Assembly (NCBI RefSeq): GCF_037055325.1
Contig: NZ_CP146373.1
Coordinates: forward strand, 2,542,001-2,606,000
Reading direction: 5' to 3'
DNA from: Arachnia propionica
GTDB lineage: Bacteria > Actinomycetota > Actinomycetes > Propionibacteriales > Propionibacteriaceae
Length of the DNA: 64,000 nt
Within the stretch, counting starts at the first letter, position 1; the number at the start of each line of letters is the position of its first letter. The translations under genes and the position numbers were made by a program. The notes below the pieces were generated by a model. That model was not told the DNA's origin, ran no database searches, and saw nothing but the letters and a program-made list of their open reading frames with translations. Below, piece by piece: positions 29,648 to 37,698 of the stretch.

Positions 29648-30253
29648 TTACTTTCGCAGCAGCACGGATGTGCCACCCCAGAAGTTGAACCCCTTGATGA
29701 TGAGTGTGCCGTTCGACCCGTCACCAGCTGCCTCGTTCGAGACATGCACCCCGGCCATGATGTTGACGCTGTGGTCAATGACCCGCACCCCCTCCGGCAC
29801 ATAGACGGTGTGGCCACCCATGATTGAACTCAGCGACAGCTCGATCTCCACACCGGGACCCACGACCGCCTCAGTACGAATCTCGTTGCCACCCCACAGG
29901 GCAAAACTGTTCACCGCCGGAGTTTTCGCATCCAGGTGGATCACCTTGCCGCTCATGAAGGCGAGCTCATTCCTGCCCGCAGCCCCCTGGGAGACGGCAG
30001 GGGCCGAGGAGAGGTTCGCTGGTCTCGTAACGGCATGGTGCCACCCCTCCCCTCCGGGCAGGTCAACGACGAGGGCAGACAGATCGCCGATGTATCGGGC
30101 CTTGAGACAAAGCTGTTGCCTCTCATCGAATTCCTCAAGGGTGAGCTGACCCTCGCCATAGGCGTTCTGGAGCACACCAAGCACCGCATCACGCTCGGCA
30201 TCACCTATGCGCATCTGCACCCGGGGCGATTGTTGAGGCAGATTCTCCGACAT
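29648..30253 (-). CDS. DUF1707 / LiaF-like domain protein (paralogue 2)
   Basis: 201 residues with the same order as the paralogue at 27868: DUF1707 (MRIGDAERDAVLGVLQNAY, EEFDERQQLCLKARYIGDLS) and a C-terminal beta-rich LiaF-like domain (GPGVEIELSLSSIMGGHTVY, IKGFNFWGGTSVLLRK). The shared C-terminal ending on GTSVLL/GTFNIRV places both in the same family. No membrane segment. ATG 30253 is 7 nt after TAGACT, matching the leaderless start of the paralogue. The pair flanks the GH16-like gene. Confidence 0.78.
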   Translation of the reverse strand: MSENLPQQSPRVQMRIGDAERDAVLGVLQNAYGEGQLTLEEFDERQQLCLKARYIGDLSALVVDLPGGEGWHHAVTRPANLSSAPAVSQGAAGRNELAFMSGKVIHLDAKTPAVNSFALWGGNEIRTEAVVGPGVEIELSLSSIMGGHTVYVPEGVRVIDHSVNIMAGVHVSNEAAGDGSNGTLIIKGFNFWGGTSVLLRK

Positions 30254-30260
30254 GCTGCAA

Positions 30261-30266
30261 AGTCTA
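30261..30266 (-). promoter_or_regulatory. -10 element of DUF1707 paralogue 2
   Basis: TAGACT on the minus strand, 7 nt before ATG 30253. Confidence 0.5.
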
Positions 30267-30577
30267 CGGTCCACCGCGACCACCAGCAGGAGCGGAATCA
30301 TCCGCTCCACAACCTCTCGCCCCGCCGAGGTCCCCAACCCATTTCCCAGAGGTACCCTGACGGGACCAACATCAGCTCCAATGTCACGGGCCAACATGCC
30401 CGCGACAGCCTCAGCGCCTCGTCACGGCGATGTTCACGGCCACGCCGCCCGCACACCTGAGTCCGACCGCCGCGCTGGCAATTGCACGCTTCACTCGGCA
30501 AGAAAACCGCGCTCACGACGAAACGAAGACGGCCCCGACTCGGCATTACGCCTTGTCAGGGGCCATTTCCAACCTTG

Positions 30578-30650
30578 AGCCGCCCACGGGAATCGAACCC
30601 GTGACCTACGCTTTACGAGAGCGTCGCTCTGCCTACTGAGCTAGGGCGGC
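30578..30650 (-). tRNA. tRNA-Thr (anticodon CGU)
   Basis: A 73-nt cloverleaf on the minus strand: acceptor GCCGCCC/GGGCGGC, D-stem GCTC/GAGC, anticodon stem ACGCT/AGCGT with loop CTCGTAA (anticodon CGT, reads ACG), T-arm ACGGG-TTCGATT-CCCGT. The discriminator is U. CCA is not encoded. Confidence 0.96.
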
Positions 30651-30855
30651 AGCGGGAACACACTATAGCCGCCCTCATCGGCGGCGACGAAATCCGCTGC
30701 ACGCCGCCCCGGAGCCGCAGACAACCGACCCAGGAACCACCCGAACGAGGCGCCACGCACACCTCTGCGGCGGTCACCCATCCCGCACACCCTGCAACAA
30801 CAGGCGCCACCTTAAAGAAAACTAAATTTGTCTTTCGAGAATGCGAGGAGTGAGT

Positions 30856-30861
30856 TACCAT
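30856..30861 (+). promoter_or_regulatory. -10 element of the DUF4097-like gene
   Basis: TACCAT, 6 nt before ATG 30868. Confidence 0.5.
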
Positions 30862-30867
30862 TACTTC

Positions 30868-31668
30868 ATGACCAATCCTGATCTGAGTTCCATCCTGGAC
30901 GATCTGGCAGCCGGTCGCATCGACACCGCCGAGGCGAACCGGCGCATATCCGCTCTCAAGAACAAGACCGGTGACGCTTCCCGGTCCACTCAATCCGGCC
31001 CGAAACAGGAGGACACCCCGAAGGGCAAACCAGGGGGGCTGGCCCGGGTTTCGATCACCGCGGTCGGGCGACGCGTACGAATCGAGGGGGATTCATCGGT
31101 TGCCACCCTGTCCGTGGAGGGCCCACACGTGCTGCGTCGCAATGGCGAGGTGATGGAGGTCAGCTCCACCGGGGAGTTCGGCCCCAACCTGAGTGGCTTT
31201 TCCTTGATCCGTCCGCCCCGCAGTCTCGACGACCTCCGCGACATCGGCTTGGGCAAGGAGCTACTCGTCAAGGTCAACCCGAAGCTGATCATCGACGTCG
31301 AGGCCACCACGGGCGGCGTGCGCAGCACCGGCGTACCCCGTTTCGGACGCGTCCGGGTGACCGCCGGGGGCTGCCACCTGAGCGACGTCGTCGAGGTCTC
31401 CGACCTCCTCAGCCAGGCCGGGGGCGTCACCGTCGAGGGCCCGATCAGCCTGGGGCGTTCCCGGTTGAAGGTGGAGTCCGGGTCTCTGACCCTGATCCTC
31501 AAACCCGGCTCCAGCGTCACGGTGCACGCTGACGCGAAGTTCGGTCACATCCGCTGGCCCGAGGACAACGGTGGAGCCGATGAAGTGGTCTTCGGCAACG
31601 GTTCAGCCCGGTGCGACCTGACCGTCACGATGGGCCTGGCCACGGTGAAGAGTGAGGTACCCGCATGA
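30868..31668 (+). CDS. DUF4097-like adhesin-fold protein with SHOCT-like N-terminus
   Basis: 266 residues. The N-terminus (ILDDLAAGRIDTAEANRRI) is a short helical SHOCT-like module that recurs at the C-terminus of the next protein (ARVAAGEISAEVAAQLI). The rest is a repetitive beta-strand domain of the DUF4097/LiaF type. It probably works with the DUF2089 protein, whose start it overlaps by 4 bp. Function is unknown; the pairing is common in bacteria and is thought to be regulatory. ATG 30868 has no ribosome site but follows a -10 hexamer at leaderless distance; ATG 30841 is in frame upstream. Confidence 0.75.
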   Translation: MTNPDLSSILDDLAAGRIDTAEANRRISALKNKTGDASRSTQSGPKQEDTPKGKPGGLARVSITAVGRRVRIEGDSSVATLSVEGPHVLRRNGEVMEVSSTGEFGPNLSGFSLIRPPRSLDDLRDIGLGKELLVKVNPKLIIDVEATTGGVRSTGVPRFGRVRVTAGGCHLSDVVEVSDLLSQAGGVTVEGPISLGRSRLKVESGSLTLILKPGSSVTVHADAKFGHIRWPEDNGGADEVVFGNGSARCDLTVTMGLATVKSEVPA

Positions 31669-32096
31669 CCTCCGAGCTGTATCACGCCCCCGCCGACTGT
31701 CCCGTCTGCGGAGAGGACCTGATCATCATCCGGAAGGGCTGCACGCACTGCGGCTCCGAGCTGGCCGGCGAATTCGCGTCCTCCCCCTACGACCGTCTCG
31801 ACGCCGCCGAACACGAGCTGCTTCGCGTTTTCCTTGCCTCCCGCGGCAATCTGCGTGAGGTGGAAAAGCACCTCCAGGTCTCTTACCCGACGGCACGCGC
31901 CCGGTTTGATGCACTACTGGTGAAGCTGGGTATGAATCCCGATGCCCAATCCGCTCCTCCACAACCCGATGACTCCGGGCCCGCCGGGCAAGGAGAAACG
32001 AAAACCGCCACCCCGCAGGAACAGATCCTGGCACGGGTGGCGGCCGGTGAGATCAGCGCCGAGGTGGCGGCCCAGCTGATCGCAGAACTGGAGTAG
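31665..32096 (+). CDS. DUF2089 zinc-ribbon / helix-turn-helix protein
   Basis: 143 residues. A zinc ribbon (CPVCGED ... CTHCGSE) is followed by the DUF2089 helical domain (LDAAEHELLRVFLASRGNLREVEKHLQVSYPTARARFDALL), which looks like a sigma-70 region 4-type helix-turn-helix, then a linker and a C-terminal SHOCT-like helix pair. Likely a DNA-binding regulator that acts with the DUF4097-like partner encoded just upstream (ATGA overlap). Confidence 0.85.
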   Translation: MTSELYHAPADCPVCGEDLIIIRKGCTHCGSELAGEFASSPYDRLDAAEHELLRVFLASRGNLREVEKHLQVSYPTARARFDALLVKLGMNPDAQSAPPQPDDSGPAGQGETKTATPQEQILARVAAGEISAEVAAQLIAELE

Positions 32097-32101
32097 TTAC
32101 G

Positions 32102-32599
32102 TCACGAGGCAACCTTCGTGATGGTCACCGAGATGGTACGGCCGTTGGGGGCCGCGTAGCTGACCTCGTCACCCACGCGATGACCAAGCACCGCGGCACC
32201 CAGCGGCGACTGCGGCGAGACGGCCTGGTCAACGGAGGAGTCGGTGCCGAGAATCTCCCTCGACCCGAGCAGGAAGGTCTCCGTGTCGTCATCATCGCCG
32301 AAGAACGCGACGGTGACGATGCGACCGGGGCTGACCTCCTCGGGGTCGCCCTGAGCCTCGCCCACCTGGGCGCTTCGCAGGAGATGTTCGAGCTGACGGA
32401 TGCGCCCCTCCATCTGCCCCTGCTCCTCACGGGCGGCATGATAGCCGCCGTTCTCGGAGAGGTCGCCCTCCTCGCGGGCTGCGGCGATCCTGGCGGTCAC
32501 CTCGGGGCGACCCACGGTCTTAAGGTGAGTGAGTTCAGCCTCGAGCTTGTCGTGGGCCTCCTGGGTGAGCCACACCGTTTCGGCTTTGGTTTCGGACAT
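32102..32599 (-). CDS. greA: transcription elongation factor GreA
   Basis: Rescues backtracked RNA polymerase by stimulating transcript cleavage. 165 residues: the N-terminal coiled coil contains the acidic tip (AREEGDLSENGGYHAAREEQ) and the C-terminal FKBP-like domain ends SPLGAAVLGHRVGDEV and GRTISVTITKV. ATG 32599 lies 6 nt after TAGCAT, so the message is probably leaderless. Convergent with the DUF2089 gene at only 5 bp. Confidence 0.95.
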   Translation of the reverse strand: MSETKAETVWLTQEAHDKLEAELTHLKTVGRPEVTARIAAAREEGDLSENGGYHAAREEQGQMEGRIRQLEHLLRSAQVGEAQGDPEEVSPGRIVTVAFFGDDDDTETFLLGSREILGTDSSVDQAVSPQSPLGAAVLGHRVGDEVSYAAPNGRTISVTITKVAS

Positions 32600-32605
32600 C
32601 CCGAC

Positions 32606-32611
32606 ATGCTA
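32606..32611 (-). promoter_or_regulatory. -10 element of greA
   Basis: TAGCAT on the minus strand, 6 nt before ATG 32599. Confidence 0.5.
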
Positions 32612-32669
32612 GCACCGGGGCTTCTAAACCCAAGGCGAGCTGAATTCGGCCGCTTCGCCCATGACCCGA

Positions 32670-32675
32670 CAGAAT
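32670..32675 (+). promoter_or_regulatory. -10 element of mca
   Basis: CAGAAT, 7 nt before ATG 32683; it favours that start over ATG 32674, which would lie inside the hexamer. Confidence 0.4.
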
Positions 32676-32682
32676 GTCTTCC

Positions 32683-33585
32683 ATGACCTCGCACCCCAAG
32701 GGCCCATTGCGCCTACTGCACGTGCACGCCCACCCCGATGATGAGTCGAGCAAGGGCGCTGCAACCACCGCCAAGTACGTGGCGGAGGGCGTGGAGGTCA
32801 TGGTCGCGACCTGTACCGGCGGCGAACGCGGCGACATTCTCAACCCGGCCCTGGCCGGCGATCCCGAGATCCTCGAGAACCTGCCCGCCATCAGGGCAGC
32901 AGAGATGGCCCGCGCCCGCGAGATCCTGGGGATCAAGCAAGTGTGGTTGGGTTTCGTCGATTCCGGCCTGCCGGAGGGAGATCCCCCGCCACCACTGCCC
33001 GAGGGATGTTTCGCCCTGCAGGACGTCACGGAGGCAGCGGGGCGGCTGGTCAAGGTGATCCGCGACTTCCGTCCGCACGTCGTGACCACCTACGACGAAC
33101 GCGGAGGCTACCCACATCCCGATCACATCCAATGCCACCGCATCACCGTCGAGGCGTTCACAGCGGCGGCGGATCCGTCTCTGTGGCCGGAACACGGCAC
33201 CGCCTGGCAGGCGGCAAAGCTGTACTACCACATGAGTTTCCACCGGCGCAGGTTCGCGGCCCTGGACGCGCTGATGCACGAGCAGGGCCTCTCCCCCAGC
33301 CATCCCGCACCGGCCCGCGACGACGATCCGTTCTCGGATGGCCGCCTGACCACGTTCGTCAACTGTGCCCAGTACTTCGGTGTGCGAGACGAGGCGCTGC
33401 GGGCGCACGCCACGCAGATCGACCCTGATGGGCCCTGGTTCGCGGTGCCGCTTGCGATTCAGCAGGCGGGCTGGCCGACGGAGGACTACCAGCTGGTGGT
33501 CTCGAAGGTGCCGACGATGATCCCGGAGGATGACCTGTTCACCGGGTTGCGGGAGGTTCCTCTGGTACCGGAGTTCATCATCTGA
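32683..33585 (+). CDS. mca: mycothiol S-conjugate amidase
   Basis: Zinc amidase that cleaves mycothiol S-conjugates during detoxification of electrophiles, releasing a mercapturic acid for export. 300 residues with the metal motif HAHPDDES near the N-terminus, TCTGGERGDILNPA and the later PHPDHIQCH His ligand. The GGERGDILN wording and SSKGAA after the DDE favour Mca over the biosynthetic deacetylase MshB. Its presence implies that mycothiol is made. Divergent from greA; ATG 32674 is an alternative start. Confidence 0.92.
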   Translation: MTSHPKGPLRLLHVHAHPDDESSKGAATTAKYVAEGVEVMVATCTGGERGDILNPALAGDPEILENLPAIRAAEMARAREILGIKQVWLGFVDSGLPEGDPPPPLPEGCFALQDVTEAAGRLVKVIRDFRPHVVTTYDERGGYPHPDHIQCHRITVEAFTAAADPSLWPEHGTAWQAAKLYYHMSFHRRRFAALDALMHEQGLSPSHPAPARDDDPFSDGRLTTFVNCAQYFGVRDEALRAHATQIDPDGPWFAVPLAIQQAGWPTEDYQLVVSKVPTMIPEDDLFTGLREVPLVPEFII

Positions 33586-33614
33586 CCCTCACCCCGTCCG
33601 GCCCCCGCTCTCCG

Positions 33615-33722
33615 GGTTTGCTGGCCTTCTCGTAGGTTTGCTGGCGTTGTTCACGTTTGCCTGCGCTGTGAAGCCAGCGAACATCACTACGGCCAGCAAA
33701 CCGACGGTAAGGCCAGCAAACC
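33615..33722. repeat. array of six GTTTGCTGGC units, three direct and three inverted
   Basis: Units at 33615-33626, 33635-33645 and 33655-33664 read GTTTGCTGGC (the third GTTTGCCTGC); units at 33673-33682, 33691-33702 and 33711-33722 read the reverse complement GCCAGCAAAC (the first GCCAGCGAAC). Neighbouring units within each half are 19-20 bp apart. The outer arms pair perfectly over 14 bp, making a long imperfect hairpin between the convergent mca and rhomboid genes. It may act as terminator, as a protein-binding array, or be a dispersed genomic repeat. Confidence 0.8.
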
Positions 33723-33740
33723 GCGCCAGCGGCGCCAGGG

Positions 33741-34340
33741 TCAGGCCCGCCGGGTGGCGGGGTCGCTGCCGTGGAGGAACTTCGCGGCGATGAAACCACC
33801 GATGGCACCACCGAGGTGTCCTTGCCACGAGACCCCCGACGCGCCGGGCAGCACGCCCAGCAGGATCGAGCCGTAGAAGAAGAACACGGCCACCGACAGC
33901 GCGATCTCCCAGAAGTTGCGGGTGAAAAAGCCTCGCACCAGCAGGTAGGCGAGGTATCCGAACACTAGGCCGGAGGCACCCAGGGTGATGGCGTTGGAGG
34001 GTGCGATCAGCCAGACGGTCAGCCCGGAGGTGACGACGGTGATGAGGGTGACCGCCAGCCAGCGTCCCGGACCCGCCAGCCAGGTGAGCAGGCCGAGGAT
34101 CAGGAACGGCACCGAGTTGCTGATCAGGTGCGGAAAACCGAAGTGGAGCCACGGGGCTGTGAGGATGTGGGGCAGTGATCCAAGATTCCGGGCGATGATG
34201 CCGAGCCGATCCAGGGAATGGAAGGACGCGCTATCGATGATCTCCAGCACCCACATGAGCGCGAGTAGACCACCGACGACCACGACACCGGGCTTGACCC
34301 CTTCCAGGGAACGACGATCAGCAAAGCTCTGGGTGCTCAT
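33741..34340 (-). CDS. rhomboid family intramembrane serine protease
   Basis: 199 residues with about six membrane segments. The catalytic dyad is present: Ser123 in LGASGLVFG and His175 in WQGHLGG. The HFGFPHLISNSVPFL block matches the rhomboid HxxxN region. Substrates are unknown. A GGAGG site precedes ATG 34340. A normal short bacterial rhomboid without an extra soluble domain. Confidence 0.92.
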   Translation of the reverse strand: MSTQSFADRRSLEGVKPGVVVVGGLLALMWVLEIIDSASFHSLDRLGIIARNLGSLPHILTAPWLHFGFPHLISNSVPFLILGLLTWLAGPGRWLAVTLITVVTSGLTVWLIAPSNAITLGASGLVFGYLAYLLVRGFFTRNFWEIALSVAVFFFYGSILLGVLPGASGVSWQGHLGGAIGGFIAAKFLHGSDPATRRA

Positions 34341-34487
34341 GCCTCCAGTGTGGCAGCATGTTCAAATTCTCCACGTCACATTATCCGTATGGATATTGCA
34401 GAACCGTCCCGCACATCGCCTCGGCGTGTGTCCGCGGGCGGGCGTTTCCCACCCACAAGATGGTTGAGCCGAGCTCACAGGTATCGA

Positions 34488-34559
34488 GTCGACACCATCC
34501 GGTAGCCGGATAGGGACGTGCGCACGATGCCATCTGGGGGCTCGCGGTATGGTGTCGAC
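34488..34559. other. structured non-coding element in the 305-bp rhomboid/DUF255 gap
   Basis: GTCGACACCAT (34488-34498) and ATGGTGTCGAC (34549-34559) are exact 11-bp inverted arms. The 50-bp interior contains a 10-bp palindrome CGTGCGCACG (34517-34526) and CCGG-TAG-CCGG. It ends about 70 bp before the -10 of the DUF255 gene. It could be an RNA structure or an operator; the rest of the gap (34341-34645) shows no gene. Confidence 0.45.
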
Positions 34560-34631
34560 ACAGGCAGTTCCTTCATCTGCGCCCGGCTCACCCGGCTTCG
34601 GGGAGGATGGTCCCGGATTCCGCGGAAGCCC

Positions 34632-34637
34632 TAAGCT
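34632..34637 (+). promoter_or_regulatory. -10 element of the DUF255 gene
   Basis: TAAGCT, 8 nt before ATG 34646. Confidence 0.4.
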
Positions 34638-34645
34638 TGACCCTC

Positions 34646-36658
34646 ATGGCGAACCGACTCGCAGATTCCTCCAGTGACCATCTCCTCCAGTACGCCCATC
34701 ATCCGGTGGACTGGTGGCCCTGGGGTCCTGAGGCCTTGGCGCACGCCGTGGAGACGGACAGGCCGATCCTGCTCAGCATCGGTTACGCATCGTGCCACTG
34801 GTGCCACGTGATGGGGAGTGAATCGTTCGAGAACCCGGAGGTCGCGGAGTTCATCAACACCCATTTCGTGCCGATCAAGGTGGATCGCGAGCAACATCCT
34901 GTCCTGGACCAGGTGTTCATGACGGCCACGCAACTGATGAACGAGGGCGCGGGCGGCTGGCCCCTGACGGCCTTCCTCACCCCAGAAGGACGCCCGTTCT
35001 TCACGGGCACCTATTTCCCACCCGAACCGCAACCGGGGCGCCCGTCATTCATGCAGGTCCTGCAGGCCCTGGCCGACACCTGGAAAAACAACCGGCCAAC
35101 CCTGACCACGGGCGCGGACGTGGTGACCGGACATCTGGCGGCCCTCTCTGCGGCGCCCCTGACGGACGACGCTCCCGAGGTCCACGAGGCCGTCGAGACG
35201 ATCGCCGCTGACTTCGACTTGATCCACGCCGGTTTCGGAACCGCCCCGAAGTTCCCATCCGCGACGACGCTGGATGCGCTGCTGGTGCGCGGCGACGCCC
35301 GCAGCCTGGAGCTGGCTCAACGCAGCCTGGAGGCGATGGCGCGCGGCGGCATCTGCGACCAGATCGGCGGGGGTTTCCACCGCTACGCCGTCGATCCGGG
35401 CTGGGTGGTGCCGCACTTCGAGAAGATGCTCGACGACAACGCCCTGCTGCTGGGCACCTACATCCGCGGCTGGCGCCGCACCGCCGACCACGACGAGGGA
35501 CTGCGGGCGCTGCTGGAACGCACCGCCTACGGCATCGCCGGTTTCCTAGAACGGGAGCTGCGCGACGAGAACGGCGCTTTCATGGCGGGCCTGGATGCCG
35601 ATTCCTGCGACATCCGCGGCGCCGTCTTCGAGGGCATCCACTACCTGTGGTCGCCGGAGCTGATCATCGACGCCCTGGGCGAGGAGGACGGCGACTGGGC
35701 CACCCGGGTTTTCCACGTCACCGCAGGCGGCACCTTCGGGGAGGGGCTCTCGACGTTGCAGCTGCGCGGCCGCCCCGATGTCGACAAGCTGGCGGAGGTC
35801 TCCGGGAAGCTCCTGGCCGAGCGGGGACGCCGGTTCCCGCCCGCCAAGGACCACCTGATCGTGACCTCGTGGAACGCCCTGGCGATCTCGTCGCTGGTCG
35901 CGGGCGCCCTGATCTGGAACGAGCCGCACTGGCTGGACCTGGCCCGGGACGCGGCCCGCTACCTGGTGGACACGCATCTGGTGGGCGGCAAGCTGCGACA
36001 CTCGTCACGGGCGGGGCAGGTCGACGATTCGCTCGCGACCGCTGAGGACCACGGCACCTTGGCCGACGCCCTCGCCACGCTGGCCGGAGCAACGGGTGAG
36101 GCCACCTGGTTGCGTCACGCCGAGATCCTCTGCGACCGGGCGGTGGAGCTCTTCGGGGCCGACGACGGCGGCTTCTTCGACGCGGCGGCGGGCGAGTTGT
36201 TCGTGCACCCGCGTTCCCTGACCGACAACGTCACTCCGTCCGGGACGAGCGCTCTGGTGCGGGCGCTGCGACGGGTGGGATTGTTGGCAGAGCGTCCCGA
36301 CCTGCTGGCGCGGGCCGACGAGGCAGCCACCACCACATGGGCGACCGTGGCGGAGAACCCCCGGTTCGCGGGCTCCGCCCTGGAGGACCTGATGATCGCC
36401 GACGAGGCCCGCCGCGGCCTGAAACCTGCGATGGTCGTCGTCGCCTCCGACGATCCGTTCGACGAGCTGGCTCGCGCTTCCTGGCGGCTGGCGCCGGCGG
36501 GGTCGGTGATCCTGACCGCCCCGGCGAGCACACAAGGTTTCGGATCCTGGCTGGAGGGCCGCGAGAAACGGGCCGTGTACGTGTGCCGCGGACAACGCTG
36601 CTTCGACCCAGTGACCGACTACACCGAGCTGAAAACCCCCCTCTGGCATCGGACATGA
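34646..36658 (+). CDS. DUF255 thioredoxin-fold / six-hairpin glycosidase-like protein (YyaL/SSP411 family)
   Basis: 670 residues. The N-terminal thioredoxin-like DUF255 domain has HHPVDWWPWG and the redox-type motif CHWCHVM, followed by GGWPLTAFLTP and a TYFPP block; the remainder is an (alpha/alpha)6 barrel resembling N-acylglucosamine epimerase/cellobiose epimerase folds (KFPSATTLDALL, PHFEKMLDDNALLL). Found from bacteria to humans (SPATA20) with no established reaction. Start ATG 34646 gives the conserved MANRLADSSSDHLLQYA N-terminus. Its stop overlaps the next gene by 4 bp. Confidence 0.9.
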   Translation: MANRLADSSSDHLLQYAHHPVDWWPWGPEALAHAVETDRPILLSIGYASCHWCHVMGSESFENPEVAEFINTHFVPIKVDREQHPVLDQVFMTATQLMNEGAGGWPLTAFLTPEGRPFFTGTYFPPEPQPGRPSFMQVLQALADTWKNNRPTLTTGADVVTGHLAALSAAPLTDDAPEVHEAVETIAADFDLIHAGFGTAPKFPSATTLDALLVRGDARSLELAQRSLEAMARGGICDQIGGGFHRYAVDPGWVVPHFEKMLDDNALLLGTYIRGWRRTADHDEGLRALLERTAYGIAGFLERELRDENGAFMAGLDADSCDIRGAVFEGIHYLWSPELIIDALGEEDGDWATRVFHVTAGGTFGEGLSTLQLRGRPDVDKLAEVSGKLLAERGRRFPPAKDHLIVTSWNALAISSLVAGALIWNEPHWLDLARDAARYLVDTHLVGGKLRHSSRAGQVDDSLATAEDHGTLADALATLAGATGEATWLRHAEILCDRAVELFGADDGGFFDAAAGELFVHPRSLTDNVTPSGTSALVRALRRVGLLAERPDLLARADEAATTTWATVAENPRFAGSALEDLMIADEARRGLKPAMVVVASDDPFDELARASWRLAPAGSVILTAPASTQGFGSWLEGREKRAVYVCRGQRCFDPVTDYTELKTPLWHRT

Positions 36659-37554
36659 CCCAGTCTCCTTCCCCTGGCGGCCAGGAAGCACACGAGGGAA
36701 TGAACCTGAACCGCACCGTGGCAAGCCTGCTGGGTTCCCTCGTGGTCTGGGGTGCCGTGGCGGGGGTCTGTGTGTGGTTCCTCGACTACCGGGGCCTGTT
36801 CCTCGGGGGGTATGAGCTCGTCACGTTTCGGCACGCTCAGCTCGGGCTCGCAGCCTTCTCAGGGTGGCGGGCACTCGAGGCCCTCCGTGAACTGCTGATG
36901 CCTCCCGAGGTGGATTCACCGATCCGACGCTGGACACGGTGGATCCCCCTCACCTGGCTGAGCCTCCTGATGTGTCTCGCATCCTTGCTGGCGATGCTTC
37001 ACTTCCCCGAGGCTTTGGTGGCGGCCAGCTGGTTACGTCCGACCAACAGCTATAAATCCCACCCCTTGCTGCCGCCCTTCTTCATGCCTGTGATTGAACT
37101 GACCATCGGCTCGCTCGGTTTGGTCTGGATCTGGAGTTGCACCTTCGGCATCAACCGGCCCGTGGCGACGCCTCGACGCGTCATGAAGAAAGAGGAAAGG
37201 CTCAGGGATTTCCTTGTCACCTCGCAGAAGGTCCGTTTCGCGGCTGCCACGATGATCGCGGGCGCCGTCGCCCTGGGAGCCACCCTGCTCGGACCGGTGG
37301 CGAGGTCTGCGGGACCGTCGGCGAGCCTGTCGGCGCCCTGGCCTGCGAGCATGTGGGTTCTGGGAGGCGCGGGCATCGCGGCAATGCTGGCCTCGGCGAT
37401 GTGGTTCTTCTGCCGCACCCGGCAAGGACATGATCCCTATCTGGTGGTGACGTGGGTCGATTACTTCGCCATCATCGCGGCGATCGCATCACTGCTTACG
37501 GTATTCACGCTCCTGCCGGAGGCGTGGCGCCTTTTTCCGCTCACCCATGTCTAA
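36655..37554 (+). CDS. hypothetical multi-spanning membrane protein
   Basis: 299 residues, coupled to the DUF255 gene by an ATGA overlap. About seven hydrophobic segments are visible, for example LLGSLVVWGAVAGVCVWFL and LTWLSLLMCLASLLAML, with a charged cytoplasmic loop RRVMKKEERLRDFLV in the middle. I do not recognise the family. The frame extends upstream to 36337 but that part lies over the DUF255 gene. The gap after it (37555-37698) shows nothing. Confidence 0.7.
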   Translation: MTQSPSPGGQEAHEGMNLNRTVASLLGSLVVWGAVAGVCVWFLDYRGLFLGGYELVTFRHAQLGLAAFSGWRALEALRELLMPPEVDSPIRRWTRWIPLTWLSLLMCLASLLAMLHFPEALVAASWLRPTNSYKSHPLLPPFFMPVIELTIGSLGLVWIWSCTFGINRPVATPRRVMKKEERLRDFLVTSQKVRFAAATMIAGAVALGATLLGPVARSAGPSASLSAPWPASMWVLGGAGIAAMLASAMWFFCRTRQGHDPYLVVTWVDYFAIIAAIASLLTVFTLLPEAWRLFPLTHV

Positions 37555-37698
37555 CGGTGTGCGGTCACGAAACGTCTCGCTGCACCCTGGCGCGTGATTG
37601 CGGATACGTCACCGATCATCTGCCGGTGGCGTCGCCCTCCCACGCTGGATGGGTCACGCCCTGGCTGGCGCTGCCACCACAGGAATCGCATGCCCGGT

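Noticed and set aside
33615..33722. CRISPR array
   Set aside because: Units are only about 10 bp, orientation flips in the middle and there are no spacers of uniform size or cas genes.
33589..34152. Alternative minus-strand frame through the repeat array and rhomboid gene
   Set aside because: Overlaps the catalytic rhomboid frame and its extra part is translated repeat sequence.
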